Source of the DNA: Elioraea rosea
GTDB taxonomy: Bacteria; Pseudomonadota; Alphaproteobacteria; Acetobacterales; Acetobacteraceae
Assembly (NCBI RefSeq): GCF_007644105.1
Contig: NZ_VFAC01000002.1
Coordinates: 248,001-312,000, forward strand
Reading direction: 5' to 3'
Length of the DNA: 64,000 bases
The position numbers and the translations under genes are program-made. Position 1 is the first letter of the stretch. The number at the start of each line of letters is the position of its first letter. Positions 42,394-52,614 of this stretch are shown one piece after another. The notes under the pieces were generated by a model. That model searched no databases. It was not told the origin of the DNA and saw only the letters and a program-made list of their open reading frames with translations.

Positions 42394-43905
42394 TCACCGA
42401 GTGGAAAGGGCTGGGGGCCGAAAGGGCGGGTCAAGCGGGAACACCGGCCTGCGCAGGTGCCGGTAGGGCAGCGTCGTCAGGTCGCTCGGGCAGGCGCCGG
42501 GGGTCGCGACCGTGTAGCTCGCTGCCGCGATCTCCTGATAGGCGCGGCGATGCGCGACGGCAGCCTTGACGCCGATGAACGCACACGTTTCCGGAACGAT
42601 TCCTTGCGAGCGCAACTGCCCGAGGTCGAAGGGCGGGGTCTTCAGCGAGGTGAGCAGAATCGTCGCACCGCCCGCCTCAAGCGTCGCGCAGGGGCCCATG
42701 TCGATATGGATGCCGCGCATGGCGGCGAGATGGCTGTGGCGGTCCTCGAGCGTGAAGCGCCCATCGCTTCGCTGCCGAAGCGTGACCTCGGCCTCCACCG
42801 GCCCCGGGTCTGGTCCATGCCTGCCGCCGAAGGCGAGGCGAAGCGTCGTACCAAGCGGCACGCCGGCAAGTGCCGCCACGGCATCGGCGTCGTTGATGAC
42901 GACCGCTGCACGATCGAGCCTGTGGCGCAGGAATGCCCGAAGCACCGTGGTGCAATCGCCCGGTGAGCCTCCGCCGATATTGTCGGCAGGCTCGACGATC
43001 AGCACCGGCCCCTGGCGTGGCGCGGAAAGGGCGTTCTCGATCGCCGCGTCGATATTCCACTCCTGCGGCACGCCCGCCTCGCGCAGCTCGTGCGCGATCG
43101 CGCCGAGCCGTTCGAGATACCGGGAAGCGTGCGCCTCATCGCCCTCCGTCACGATCGCGACCGAGACGCCGGTATCCGGCGTGTCGGCAAAGGCGTAGCC
43201 GCCGACTATCGAGACGGACCAGATGGCGGGATCGTCCCGCTCGATCCTGCGCGCGTCCTCCGACAGGGCGCGCATGGGCAGGTCGTCGGTTCCCGTACCG
43301 GTCGGTGGCCAGACGATGGGGTAGGTGCGCGCGACGATCCGTGGACGTCGGCCCAACGAAAGGGCACACCCGAGCAGCGTCGCCGAGAGGGCCGCGGCCT
43401 CGAAGGCATCCGTGTGCGGGTTCTTCCGATAGCCAACGAGGGCATCGGCGAAGCGCGCCATCCTCTGCGTGAAGGTGGCGTGCAGGTCGAACACGCCGAA
43501 CACGGGAAGCGAACCCGCACCTGGCAGGTCACGCAGACGCTCGAGCAGCTCCCCTTCCGGATCGAGCGAGCCGGTCGTGACCATGGCGCCATGGAGGCCG
43601 AGCCAGACGCCGTCGAGCCCGTCATGCAGCGCACGGCGCGCCGCGACCTCGAACTCGTTCCAGAATGCCTCGAACACGGCATGGTCGAGCGTGCCTGATG
43701 GCATCGCGCCGATGTCGAGCGCCGGCACCACCTGCCAGCCCTCGCGGGCGGCAACCGAGAGGAAGCCGTCGATCGTCGAGCCATCCCCCCGCCGGGCGAG
43801 GAGGGCCTCGCCGCGATGGGTGGTGACGGCGTCTGCGCGCGTGATCTCGTCGATGAAGGTGTGCGTCTCGTGGTAGAGGCCTGCGAGCAGGATGCGCAAG
43901 CCCAT
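42394..43905 (-). CDS. M81 family (MlrC-like) metallopeptidase, first
   Basis: A 503-residue protein of the M81 family (microcystinase C). Start HETHTF near residue 14, metal motif VFDLHATFT, and the conserved EPADNIGGGSPGDCTTVLRA block. GGGAGGG seven bases before ATG 43905 fixes the start; the frame continues upstream without support. M81 members are widespread and most do not act on microcystin. It is divergent from two further M81 genes. Confidence 0.88.
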   Translation of the reverse strand: MGLRILLAGLYHETHTFIDEITRADAVTTHRGEALLARRGDGSTIDGFLSVAAREGWQVVPALDIGAMPSGTLDHAVFEAFWNEFEVAARRALHDGLDGVWLGLHGAMVTTGSLDPEGELLERLRDLPGAGSLPVFGVFDLHATFTQRMARFADALVGYRKNPHTDAFEAAALSATLLGCALSLGRRPRIVARTYPIVWPPTGTGTDDLPMRALSEDARRIERDDPAIWSVSIVGGYAFADTPDTGVSVAIVTEGDEAHASRYLERLGAIAHELREAGVPQEWNIDAAIENALSAPRQGPVLIVEPADNIGGGSPGDCTTVLRAFLRHRLDRAAVVINDADAVAALAGVPLGTTLRLAFGGRHGPDPGPVEAEVTLRQRSDGRFTLEDRHSHLAAMRGIHIDMGPCATLEAGGATILLTSLKTPPFDLGQLRSQGIVPETCAFIGVKAAVAHRRAYQEIAAASYTVATPGACPSDLTTLPYRHLRRPVFPLDPPFRPPALSTR

Positions 43906-44118
43906 CGGCGACCCTCCCAGGGCACGGAACCGGTTGCGGACGGAACATTCCGTTGCCGCGCCGTCGGTCCAGTTCACACAAGTTCGCCCTCGCCTTCAAG
44001 GGTCGGCGGCGGCGTATTGGCGATTGACACGCCTCGGCACCGGCGTGAGCATTGCGCACCCGCATCGGCAGGCCGGCGTGGGCTGGTTGATCGGGAATGC
44101 TTCGGAGGGGACGTGCCG

Positions 44119-45585
44119 ATGCGCATGTTCGTCGCCTCGCTTGCGACAGAGACGAACACCTTCGCCCCCCTGCCTGTCGACCGCTCGGCCTTCGAGCAGG
44201 CCTTCTACGCGCCGCCGGGAAAACACCCCGACACGCCGACGCTCTGTTCAGCCCCGGTGGTGGCCGCGCGCCGCCGCGCCGCGACGGATGGCTTCACGCT
44301 GATCGAGGGAACGAGCGCCTGGGCCGAGCCGGCCGGGCTCGTCTCGCGCGCCGCCTATGAGAGTCTCCGCGACGAGATCCTCGGTCAGCTTCGCGCCGCA
44401 CTGCCGCTCGACATCGCCCTGTTCGGGCTGCACGGCGCGATGGTGGCCGATGGCTACGATGATTGCGAGGGCGACCTACTTGCCCGGGCCCGGGAGATCA
44501 CCGGGCCGCACACGGTGATCGGCGCCGAGTATGACCTCCATTGCCATCTCACGGAGAAGCGCGTCGCCGCCTGCGACCTCGTCGTTTTGTTCAAGGAGTT
44601 CCCACACACCGATTTCCTCGCAAGGGCCGACGATCTCGTCGATCTGGCACTTCGCACCGCACGGGGAGAGATACGGCCCACCATGGCGCTCTACGATTGC
44701 CGGACCCTCGGCGGCGGTTACATGACGAACCGTCCGCAGGGCCGCGCCTTCGTGGATCGGCTGATGGCGATGGAGGGGAAGGACGGCATCCTCTCCATCT
44801 CGATCGCGCATGGTTTCTCGGCAGGCGACGTGCCCGAGGTCGGCACCCGCACGCTGGCGATCACCGATGACGACAGGCCGAAGGCGAGGGCTCTTGCCGA
44901 GCAGCTCGGCCGGGAGGTCATCGGCTTCGCCCGCGCCGCCACCCCGCCACACTACACGCCGGAGGAAGCGATCGCGCTGACACGGTCCGCCCCCGCGCAC
45001 CCGATCGCCTTCGGCGACCGCTGGGACAGCCCGGGCGGCGGCGTGCCGGGAGATGGCACCGCCGCCATCGCCGCACTGCTGGACCACCCCGACATGGCAG
45101 CCGCCGTCGGCGTGCTGTGGGACCCCATCGCCGTGTCGCTCTGCCACGCCGCCGGGCCCGGCGCCGAGCTTTGGCTTCGCATCGGCGGCAAGGCAACGCC
45201 CGTGTCGGGCCCGCCTGTCGATGCCCATGTGCGCGTCCGAAGCGTGACGGACGACCTCGTCATCCCCTTCGAGCAGAGCCGCGTCTCGCTCGGCGCCGCG
45301 GCGGCGGTGACGATCGGCAATCTCGACATCGTTCTCGGAAGCAAGCGCTCGCAGACCTTCAGCCCGGCGGCCTTCACCGAGCTCCGAATCGATCTCTCGC
45401 GGAAGAAGATGGTCATCGTGAAGTCATCGAACCATTTCGCCGCCGCCTTCGCGAACGTGATGGCAGCGATCCACTATCTCGACAGCGGCGGACCGTTCCC
45501 CCACGACCCGCTGAAGGTCACCTACCGCAAGGCGCGGCGGCCCCTCGCCCCACTCGACGCGCTCCCGCTCGAGGCGGCGTCATGA
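44119..45585 (+). CDS. M81 family (MlrC-like) metallopeptidase, second
   Basis: A 488-residue M81 protein: ATETNTFAP at the N-terminus, metal site EYDLHCHLT, HTDFLARADDLVDLA, and DSPGGGVPGDGTAAI. ATG 44119 has GGAGGGG eight bases upstream; the GTG two codons before is too close to it. Stop overlaps the next M81 start by ATGA. Likely an amidase or peptidase on a small molecule delivered by the downstream importer (inference). Confidence 0.88.
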   Translation: MRMFVASLATETNTFAPLPVDRSAFEQAFYAPPGKHPDTPTLCSAPVVAARRRAATDGFTLIEGTSAWAEPAGLVSRAAYESLRDEILGQLRAALPLDIALFGLHGAMVADGYDDCEGDLLARAREITGPHTVIGAEYDLHCHLTEKRVAACDLVVLFKEFPHTDFLARADDLVDLALRTARGEIRPTMALYDCRTLGGGYMTNRPQGRAFVDRLMAMEGKDGILSISIAHGFSAGDVPEVGTRTLAITDDDRPKARALAEQLGREVIGFARAATPPHYTPEEAIALTRSAPAHPIAFGDRWDSPGGGVPGDGTAAIAALLDHPDMAAAVGVLWDPIAVSLCHAAGPGAELWLRIGGKATPVSGPPVDAHVRVRSVTDDLVIPFEQSRVSLGAAAAVTIGNLDIVLGSKRSQTFSPAAFTELRIDLSRKKMVIVKSSNHFAAAFANVMAAIHYLDSGGPFPHDPLKVTYRKARRPLAPLDALPLEAAS

Positions 45586-47099
45586 CGCTCCGTATCGGGC
45601 TCATCCACGTCTCGCAGGAGACGAACGACTTCAACCCGCGCCTGACGACGCTGGCCGACTACCGTGCTTTCGGGCTCCACCAGGGCGCGGAGGTGATCGA
45701 GAAGGCGGGCAGCACCGGCCAGGTCGCAGGCCACCTGCGCGCCGTGGCGGAGTCCGGCCTCGCCGTCGAGACGGTGCCGATCGTCCGCGCGCATGCCGTC
45801 GCCGGCGGACGGATCGATCGCGAGTCTCACCAGTTCTTCCTCGACCGTATCCGCGAAGGCCTCTCCGCCGCGGGGCGGCTCGACGGGCTTGCGCTCTACC
45901 TGCACGGTGCCTGCGCCGCGGAGGGCGAGGATGATGTCGAAGGCGTCCAGGCCGCACTCTGCCGCGAGATCCTCGGGCCGGACGTGCCGATCCTGCTCGG
46001 CCTCGACCACCACGCCAACGTCACGCGGCGCATGGTCGGCTCCGTCACCGCCATCGTCGGTCACAGGACCCAGCCGCATGATCAGTTCGACACGGGGCTG
46101 ATAGGCACGCGGCTTCTCCTGCGCATCCTGTCGGAGCGGCTCTCACCGCGCATGGTCATGCGCAAGATCCCGCTCGTGACGCACCAGGAGCAGTTCCTCA
46201 CCGCCCATGGCCCGATGAAGACGTGGTTCGACCGGGCCCGCGCGATGGAGGATGACCCTCGGGTTCTCCAGGCCGTACCGTTCCCGATGCAGCCCTGGCT
46301 GGACGTCGACGAGGGCGGCTGGACGGCCGTCGTGGTGACGAATGGCGACCAGGCGCTCGCCGAGACGCTCGCAGACGAGCTCGCCGCGCTCGCCTGGTCG
46401 CTGCGCGATGACTTCCTCGTCCGCGAGGCGATCGGCATCGACGAAGCCGTGCTCGAGGCCGATGCGGCGCCCGAGGGCGTGATCGTGCTGAGCGACACGG
46501 GCGACACCGTGTTCGGCGGTGCGGCCGGTGACAGCAATCTCCTGCTCGAGGCGATGCTTCGGCTCCGCATCCGCGGCCCGGCTCTCGTGCCGATGGTCGC
46601 CCCCGGCGTCGTCGCTCGGCTGTTCGAGGCTGGCGAGGGCGCGACGGTAACGCTTCCGGTCGGCGGCGAGACGGCGACGGCGTTCTTCTCGCCCATCGAC
46701 GTCACCGGCACGGTGCGGCGGCTCGGCGGCGGCAAGGTGCCGGTGCGGGGCTACCAGGATGCCGAGATCGACATGGGCCGCACGGCGGTTCTCGAGATCG
46801 GGCCGGTAACGCTCCTGGTGAGCGAGCTGCGCGGCGTCGCCGGCAACCTCCCCGACGTGTACCGCGCCTTCGGCATCGAGCCCCAGGACGCGAAGATGGT
46901 CGTTCTCAAGACCGCATCGAACTTCCAGTACTTTGCCTCGATGACGAAGCGGGTGATCCGGGCCGACACGCGCGGGCCCGGCCAATCGGACGTGTTCACG
47001 CTTCCCTGGAAGCGGCTGCCCCGTCCGATCTACCCTCTCGAGCGGATGGAGCGGTGGGACGCGCCGCGAACCTCTCCCGCAACGCGACGCTCCGCCTGA
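45582..47099 (+). CDS. M81 family (MlrC-like) metallopeptidase, third
   Basis: A 505-residue M81 protein: SQETNDFNP at the N-terminus, metal site LGLDHHANVT, GHRTQPHDQFDTG, and SDTGDTVFGGAAGDSNLLLEA. It is clearly divergent in sequence from the two neighbours, so it is not a recent tandem copy. Coupled to the previous gene by ATGA. The binding-protein gene starts 49 bases later. Confidence 0.88.
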   Translation: MTLRIGLIHVSQETNDFNPRLTTLADYRAFGLHQGAEVIEKAGSTGQVAGHLRAVAESGLAVETVPIVRAHAVAGGRIDRESHQFFLDRIREGLSAAGRLDGLALYLHGACAAEGEDDVEGVQAALCREILGPDVPILLGLDHHANVTRRMVGSVTAIVGHRTQPHDQFDTGLIGTRLLLRILSERLSPRMVMRKIPLVTHQEQFLTAHGPMKTWFDRARAMEDDPRVLQAVPFPMQPWLDVDEGGWTAVVVTNGDQALAETLADELAALAWSLRDDFLVREAIGIDEAVLEADAAPEGVIVLSDTGDTVFGGAAGDSNLLLEAMLRLRIRGPALVPMVAPGVVARLFEAGEGATVTLPVGGETATAFFSPIDVTGTVRRLGGGKVPVRGYQDAEIDMGRTAVLEIGPVTLLVSELRGVAGNLPDVYRAFGIEPQDAKMVVLKTASNFQYFASMTKRVIRADTRGPGQSDVFTLPWKRLPRPIYPLERMERWDAPRTSPATRRSA

Positions 47100-47148
47100 G
47101 GCGGCGCGGCCGCGGCAAGGGACAAGAAACGATCAGAAGGAGGCCACG

Positions 47149-48690
47149 ATGACCGTATTGACGACCGACCGCCGCAGCCTGCTTGGCGCCCTCGCCGTCG
47201 GCCTGCCGCTTGGCGCGGCGCTGCCCGCCGCGGCCCAGACGGCGGCGCCGGGAACCCTGCGCATCGCGCTTCTCACCGACATCGCCAACTACGATCCGCA
47301 CCAGTTCTCCTTCGTCAACGCGAGCCTGATCAAGAACCTCTACGACACGCTGATCGAGTACACGCCGGAAGGCCGCGCCGAGCCGAGCCTTGCCGAGGCA
47401 TGGACGATTGCGCCCGACAGCCGATCCGTGACCGTGACGCTTCGCCGTGGGGTGAAGTTCCACAGCGGCAATCCGCTGACTGCCGAGGCGGTGGCGACGA
47501 CGCTGAAGAAGGCGGCCGACCCGAGCCTAGGCAAGAACCTCTACCCGACGATGTCGATCGTCCAGGACTGGACGGTTGTCGATCCGCAGACGATCCGGCT
47601 GAACATGAAGGGGCCGGTGCCCGACCGGCAGATCACCGACCTCCTGCAGTTCATCGCCGTCATCGACCCGGCGGGCATCGCGACCGTCGAGCAGACGCCT
47701 GCCGGAACCGGGGCCTACAAGCTCGCAGAGCGCGCGGTGGGCCAGCGCATCCGCCTCGTCGCCAACCCGGATTACTGGCGCCAGGGCGAACCCGTGACCA
47801 AGGAGGTCGTGTTCACGATCTTCTCGCAGGACGCGGCGGCGACTGCCTCGCTCGAATCGGGCGGCGTCGATGTCATCTATGGTGGTTCCTCGCGCAGCGC
47901 CGCGCGACTCAAATCCCAGGGCTACCCTGTGCTCGACGGGCCCGGACCGCTCGTGCAGGTGTTCCGCATCAACACCACGCGCGGCCCCTTCCGCAACGCC
48001 CAGTTCCGCCAAGCCTTCAACTACCTGATCGACCGCGAGGGCATCCTCCGCGTCGGCTATGCGGGACTCGGCCAGGTCGTAGCACTTCCCTGGGCGCCCT
48101 CGAGCCCGGCCTACGATCCGAGCTATGCGCAGACCTATGCCTTCAACATCGAGAAGGGGCGTGAACTGCTGCAGCGCTCGGGGCTCAGCCAGGCGGAAAT
48201 GAGCGACTGGAAGCTCGTCGTCAACGCCGGGAGCCAGCCGGATGTCGCGATCAGCCAGGTCGTGCAGAACACGCTCCGCCGCGTCGGCATCAACATCGAG
48301 CTCGACATGAAGGAGGGCGCAGAGCTGGTCGATTCCATGCTGAAGGGCCGGTTCGACACGATCTTCGGCGGCGTCGGCAACATCCAGAAATTCCCTTCGC
48401 GCGTCGCCACCAACAGCATCTACCGCACCGCGAACAACCCGATCCTCGGCGAGCCGCACCCCTTCCCCGAATACGTCGCGGCCATCGAGCGGATCAACAC
48501 AACGCTCGGCTCCGGCCCCGAGGTGAAGGCGGCGTATGACCACCTCAACAAGGTCCTCGTCGAGACGTCCTTCGGCATCCCGACCAACACCTACAACCCA
48601 GGCCTGATCGTCACGGCGAAGAACGTCTCCGGCTTCACGCTGGACATGGACAACATGCTCGTCCTCCGCACGACAGCCGTCAGGCGGTGA
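47149..48690 (+). CDS. Peptide/opine-type ABC transporter substrate-binding protein (SBP family 5)
   Basis: A 513-residue periplasmic protein. A Tat-like signal (TTDRRSLLGALAVGLPLGAAL, cut near AAAQ) precedes the SBP_bac_5 fold: LAEAWTIAPDSRSVTVTLRRGVKFHSG, and FRNAQFRQAFNYLIDREGIL. AGAAGGAGG precedes the ATG. It delivers oligopeptides or other amide compounds to the following permeases and ATPase. The placement next to M81 peptidases suggests a peptide-like substrate. Confidence 0.92.
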   Translation: MTVLTTDRRSLLGALAVGLPLGAALPAAAQTAAPGTLRIALLTDIANYDPHQFSFVNASLIKNLYDTLIEYTPEGRAEPSLAEAWTIAPDSRSVTVTLRRGVKFHSGNPLTAEAVATTLKKAADPSLGKNLYPTMSIVQDWTVVDPQTIRLNMKGPVPDRQITDLLQFIAVIDPAGIATVEQTPAGTGAYKLAERAVGQRIRLVANPDYWRQGEPVTKEVVFTIFSQDAAATASLESGGVDVIYGGSSRSAARLKSQGYPVLDGPGPLVQVFRINTTRGPFRNAQFRQAFNYLIDREGILRVGYAGLGQVVALPWAPSSPAYDPSYAQTYAFNIEKGRELLQRSGLSQAEMSDWKLVVNAGSQPDVAISQVVQNTLRRVGINIELDMKEGAELVDSMLKGRFDTIFGGVGNIQKFPSRVATNSIYRTANNPILGEPHPFPEYVAAIERINTTLGSGPEVKAAYDHLNKVLVETSFGIPTNTYNPGLIVTAKNVSGFTLDMDNMLVLRTTAVRR

Positions 48691-48735
48691 GGGGCGGGCG
48701 CCGCCGCGGCGCGCGTGGGTGACGAGCGAGGCCTG

Positions 48736-50793
48736 ATGCCCGAACCGGTTCTGTCGATCCGGTCGCTCGCCGTCACCTTTCCGGGCGCGGATGCACCGCT
48801 GCGCGCCGTGCGCGGCGTCGATCTCGACGTGCACGAGGGCGAGGTGCTCGGCATCGTCGGGGAGTCGGGCTCCGGCAAGAGCGTGACGGCGCTTGCCGCC
48901 GCGGCGCTGCTTCCGGAATCGGCGCAGGTCAGCGGCACGATCACGCTTGCCGGGCAAAGCGTTCTCGGCGCGCCAGCCGATACGCTGCGGCGCATGCGGG
49001 GAAACGACATCGGCGTCGTGTTCCAGGATCCGAGCACGACGCTGAACCCGCTCCTGCCGATCGGGCGGCAGATCACCGAAGGCGAGATCGCGCATGGCCG
49101 GCTGAGCCAGCGCGATGCGCCGGCCCGCGCCGTCGCCCTTCTGTGCGAGGTCGACATCGCCGATCCGTCGAGCCGCGCGAGCCAGTATCCGCACCAGTTC
49201 TCCGGCGGGATGCGGCAGCGCGCGGTCATCGCCATGGCGATGGCGGGGCGGCCGAGGCTGATCATCGCCGACGAGCCGACGACCGCGCTCGACGTGACCG
49301 TGCAGGCACAGGTGCTCGACCTGCTCGCGAGGCGGCAGAAGGAAACCGGCGCGGCAGTCGTTCTGATCACGCATGATCTCGGCGTGGTTGCGGAGGTCGC
49401 GCACCGTGTCGCGGTGATGTACGCGGGGCGTATCGTCGAGACCGGAACGGTGCGCGAGATCTTCTCCCACCCTCGGCATCCCTACACCGCAGCGTTGCTG
49501 AGAAGCGCACCGCGCATCGACGCGACCGGAGGGAGGCTCGATCCCATTCCAGGGCAGCCGCCGAACCCCGGCGCGCTGCCGCCGGGCTGCAGCTTCCGCC
49601 CCCGGTGCGCCATAGGCGGTGACCGTGCGCTGTGCGCTGAGCAGGAACCACCGCTCCGCCCGCTCGCGCCGGGGCGAGCCGCAGCGTGCCATTTCGCCGA
49701 TGAAGTGCGGCCTCCGGCGCAGGCCGCGTCGGTCGCGGCCCAACCTGCAGAGCCGGAACCGACCCGCGCGGCAGCGCCGCTTCTCGAGGTCGAGAACCTC
49801 GTCGTGCATTTCCCGATCCGCGCGGGCCTGCTGCGACGCGTGGTGCGCACGGTGCGCGCCGTCGATGGCGTCAGCCTAAGGCTCGCGGCGGGCGAAACCC
49901 TCGGGCTTGTCGGCGAATCCGGCTGCGGCAAGACGACGACCGGCCGAACCATCATGGGCCTCGTTCCGGCAACGGCTGGCCGCGTCGTGTTCGACGGCAA
50001 GGCGATCTCCGGCCTCGACAGGATGGCGCTGCGGCCGGTGCGGCGGCGAATGCAGTACGTGTTCCAGGACCCCTACTCGTCGCTGAACCCGATGCTGAAC
50101 GTGGGCGACGCGGTGGCCGAGCCGCTGCGCATCCATGGGCTATACGACGAGATGGGCGGCGCGCGGTGGATCGCTCAGCTCTTTGACGTGGTGGGCCTTC
50201 CCGCCTCCGCCGCGCACAGGCTGCCGCGGGAGTTCTCGGGCGGGCAGAAGCAGCGCATCGGCATCGCCCGCGCGCTCGCCCTTAAGCCGAAGCTGTTGAT
50301 CCTCGACGAGCCCGTCGCCTCGCTCGACGTCTCAATCCAGGCGCAGATCGTCAACCTGCTGCAGGACCTCCAGCGCGAGCTCGGCCTCGCCTACCTGTTC
50401 ATCGCGCACGACCTGTCGATCGTGAAGCACGTCTCCGACCGCGTCGCGGTCATGTATCTCGGCCGGATCGTCGAGGAGAGCGACAAGCGGACCCTCTATG
50501 ACGCGCCGACGCACCCCTACACGCAGGCACTGCTCTCGGCCGTCCCTGCGCCGGACGTGAGCGAGGCTGCCGGGCGGCGACGCATCATCCTCGAGGGCGA
50601 GATCCCCAACCCGGCCGCGCCCCCGCCGGGCTGCCACTTCCACCCGCGCTGCTTCCGCGCCTCGGCGCTGTGCGTCCGGGAGGCGCCCAACTTCGCCCGC
50701 CATGGCGACAGCGAGACGCGCGTCGCCTGCCATCATGCGGGCCCGCTCGAGCCTGACGCGCCACTGCGCCACGCTATGGGTGCCGCGCCATGA
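48736..50793 (+). CDS. Fused dual ABC ATPase of the dipeptide/oligopeptide importer (DppD-DppF)
   Basis: A 685-residue protein with two complete nucleotide-binding domains. First (1-~330): [34 protein letters not shown], and Cys-rich tail PGCSFRPRC. Second (~350-685): [36 protein letters not shown], tail PGCHFHPRC. Usually these are separate DppD and DppF subunits; fused forms are known in alphaproteobacteria. The start at 48736 follows GAGCGAGG; GTG 48715 is less likely. ATGA overlap with the permease. Confidence 0.93.
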   Translation: MPEPVLSIRSLAVTFPGADAPLRAVRGVDLDVHEGEVLGIVGESGSGKSVTALAAAALLPESAQVSGTITLAGQSVLGAPADTLRRMRGNDIGVVFQDPSTTLNPLLPIGRQITEGEIAHGRLSQRDAPARAVALLCEVDIADPSSRASQYPHQFSGGMRQRAVIAMAMAGRPRLIIADEPTTALDVTVQAQVLDLLARRQKETGAAVVLITHDLGVVAEVAHRVAVMYAGRIVETGTVREIFSHPRHPYTAALLRSAPRIDATGGRLDPIPGQPPNPGALPPGCSFRPRCAIGGDRALCAEQEPPLRPLAPGRAAACHFADEVRPPAQAASVAAQPAEPEPTRAAAPLLEVENLVVHFPIRAGLLRRVVRTVRAVDGVSLRLAAGETLGLVGESGCGKTTTGRTIMGLVPATAGRVVFDGKAISGLDRMALRPVRRRMQYVFQDPYSSLNPMLNVGDAVAEPLRIHGLYDEMGGARWIAQLFDVVGLPASAAHRLPREFSGGQKQRIGIARALALKPKLLILDEPVASLDVSIQAQIVNLLQDLQRELGLAYLFIAHDLSIVKHVSDRVAVMYLGRIVEESDKRTLYDAPTHPYTQALLSAVPAPDVSEAAGRRRIILEGEIPNPAAPPPGCHFHPRCFRASALCVREAPNFARHGDSETRVACHHAGPLEPDAPLRHAMGAAP

Positions 50794-51662
50794 GCGGGAT
50801 GCTCGTCTCCGCAAGGCACGTCGCCCAGCGCGTGTTCGCGCAGCCTGCTGCGGCCGTCGCACTCGCCTGGCTCGCCGCGCTCGCCGTGGCCGCGATCCTC
50901 GCGCCCCTCCTGGGGCTCGACCCGCTCGCGCAGGATCTCGTGCGCATGCTGGAAGGCCTCTCGCGCGACTACCCGTTCGGCACAGACGAGCTCGGCCGGG
51001 ACATCCTGGCCCGGGCGGTCTATGGCGCGCGCACCTCGCTCGTCACGGCGGCTGGCGCAGTCACGCTTGCCGCCTCGATCGGCGTGCCAATGGGGCTCGT
51101 CGCAGGCTTCTTCGGCGGCTGGCGCGATGCCGTGCTGATGCGCATCGTCGATCTCCTGCTTGCACTTCCCGGCATCATGCTCGCACTCGCGCTCATCGCC
51201 GTGCTCGGAAGAAGCCAGGCCGCGGCGCTGGTCGCGGTCGGGCTCACCGGCGTGCCGACTTTCGCGCGCGTCGCCCGCGCGCAGGTGCTCTCCCTGAGGA
51301 GGCGCGACTTCGTCACCGCGGTCGAGGCATTCGGCGGCACGCCTGCCTACAGCCTGACGCGCACCATCCTGCCGAATTCGTGGAGCCCGATCCTCACGCA
51401 GATGGTGGTGCTGTCCTCGGTGGCGATCTTGCTCGAAGCGGCACTCGCCTTCCTCGGTGTCGGCATCCCGCCGCCGACGCCGAGCTGGGGCGAGATGCTG
51501 CGGACAGGCAAGGAGTATCTCTACGAGGCGCCCACCTATGCGGTGTTGCCAGGGCTCGTGCTGACCGTGACCATCCTCGCCTTCGACACGATCGGGCGTG
51601 CTCTCTCGTCCGTCCTCGAGGGCCGTGACGCGCCACTGGCACGGCCGGTCGAGAGCCCATGA
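50790..51662 (+). CDS. ABC transporter permease, DppC type
   Basis: A 290-residue permease with about six membrane segments. The DppC N-terminal pattern (PFGTDELGRDILARAVYGARTSL) and the coupling loop AFGGTPAYSLTRTILPNSWSP are present. Its start and stop overlap both neighbours by ATGA. Confidence 0.92.
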   Translation: MSGMLVSARHVAQRVFAQPAAAVALAWLAALAVAAILAPLLGLDPLAQDLVRMLEGLSRDYPFGTDELGRDILARAVYGARTSLVTAAGAVTLAASIGVPMGLVAGFFGGWRDAVLMRIVDLLLALPGIMLALALIAVLGRSQAAALVAVGLTGVPTFARVARAQVLSLRRRDFVTAVEAFGGTPAYSLTRTILPNSWSPILTQMVVLSSVAILLEAALAFLGVGIPPPTPSWGEMLRTGKEYLYEAPTYAVLPGLVLTVTILAFDTIGRALSSVLEGRDAPLARPVESP

Positions 51663-52606
51663 TCGCCTTCGTTCTCCGCCGCCTCGCGCAGCTCTTGCCC
51701 GTCCTGCTCGGCGCCTCCGCGCTGATCTTCGCCATGATGTATGCCGTTCCGGGCGGGCCGGTCGGCGTGCTCGTCGGCGAGAACGCAACAGCGGAACAGA
51801 TCGAGGCGGTGACGAAGCAGTTCGGCCTCGACCGCCCCATCATCGTCCAGTACGGCGACTGGCTCCTGCGCGCCCTCGGTGGCGATCTGGGGCTGTCGCT
51901 GCACAGCCGCGAGCCGGTGCTGAAGCTGATCACGGAACGGTTGCCGGCAACGCTCCAGCTCGCCGCGCTTGCCACCGTCATCGGCCTCGCTCTCGGCATC
52001 CCCATCGCGCTCGGCAGCGCGCTTGCCCAGGGCTCGTGGCTCGACCGTGCGCTGAGCGGATGGAGCGCGCTGGCGCTTGGCGTGCCGACCTTCTGGGTCG
52101 GCATCCTGCTCATCCTGCTCTTCGCGGTCGAGCTCCGCCTGCTGCCGGCGGCATCCGGCTACGTGCCGTTCTGGAGCGACCCAGTCCAGGCGGTGCGAAA
52201 CACGATCCTGCCGGCGCTGACGCTCGGCCTCTACGTGTCGGGCATCTTCGCGCGGTTCCTGCGCGGGTCGCTGATCGGCGAGCTGAACTCCGACTACGTC
52301 CGCACCGCGCGGTCGAAGGGACTGAAGGAACGCACGATCGTCGTCCGGCACGTGATGCGCAATGCGCTTCTGCCATTCATCACGATCGTGGGCATCGCGC
52401 TTGCCGGGTTCATCGGCGGCACGGTCGTCACGGAATCGGTGTTCACCTATCCCGGCCTCGGCCGCCTCGTGATCCAGGCGATCAGCACGCGCGACTATCC
52501 GCTGATCCAGGGCGCCATCCTGGTGATCCTGCTGATCTACGTCCTGATCAACCTCGCCGTCGATGTGCTCTACGTCTACATCGACCCGCGCATCGACTTC
52601 CAGTGA
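51659..52606 (+). CDS. ABC transporter permease, DppB type
   Basis: A 315-residue permease. DppB features: N-terminal VLRRLAQLLPVLLGASALIFAMMYAVPGGP, QFGLDRPIIVQYGDWL, coupling loop YVRTARSKGLKERTIVVRHVMRNALLP, and VFTYPGLGRLVIQAI. The order binding protein, ATPase, DppC, DppB is unusual only in that permeases come last. Confidence 0.92.
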   Translation: MIAFVLRRLAQLLPVLLGASALIFAMMYAVPGGPVGVLVGENATAEQIEAVTKQFGLDRPIIVQYGDWLLRALGGDLGLSLHSREPVLKLITERLPATLQLAALATVIGLALGIPIALGSALAQGSWLDRALSGWSALALGVPTFWVGILLILLFAVELRLLPAASGYVPFWSDPVQAVRNTILPALTLGLYVSGIFARFLRGSLIGELNSDYVRTARSKGLKERTIVVRHVMRNALLPFITIVGIALAGFIGGTVVTESVFTYPGLGRLVIQAISTRDYPLIQGAILVILLIYVLINLAVDVLYVYIDPRIDFQ

Positions 52607-52614
52607 GGGCACCG

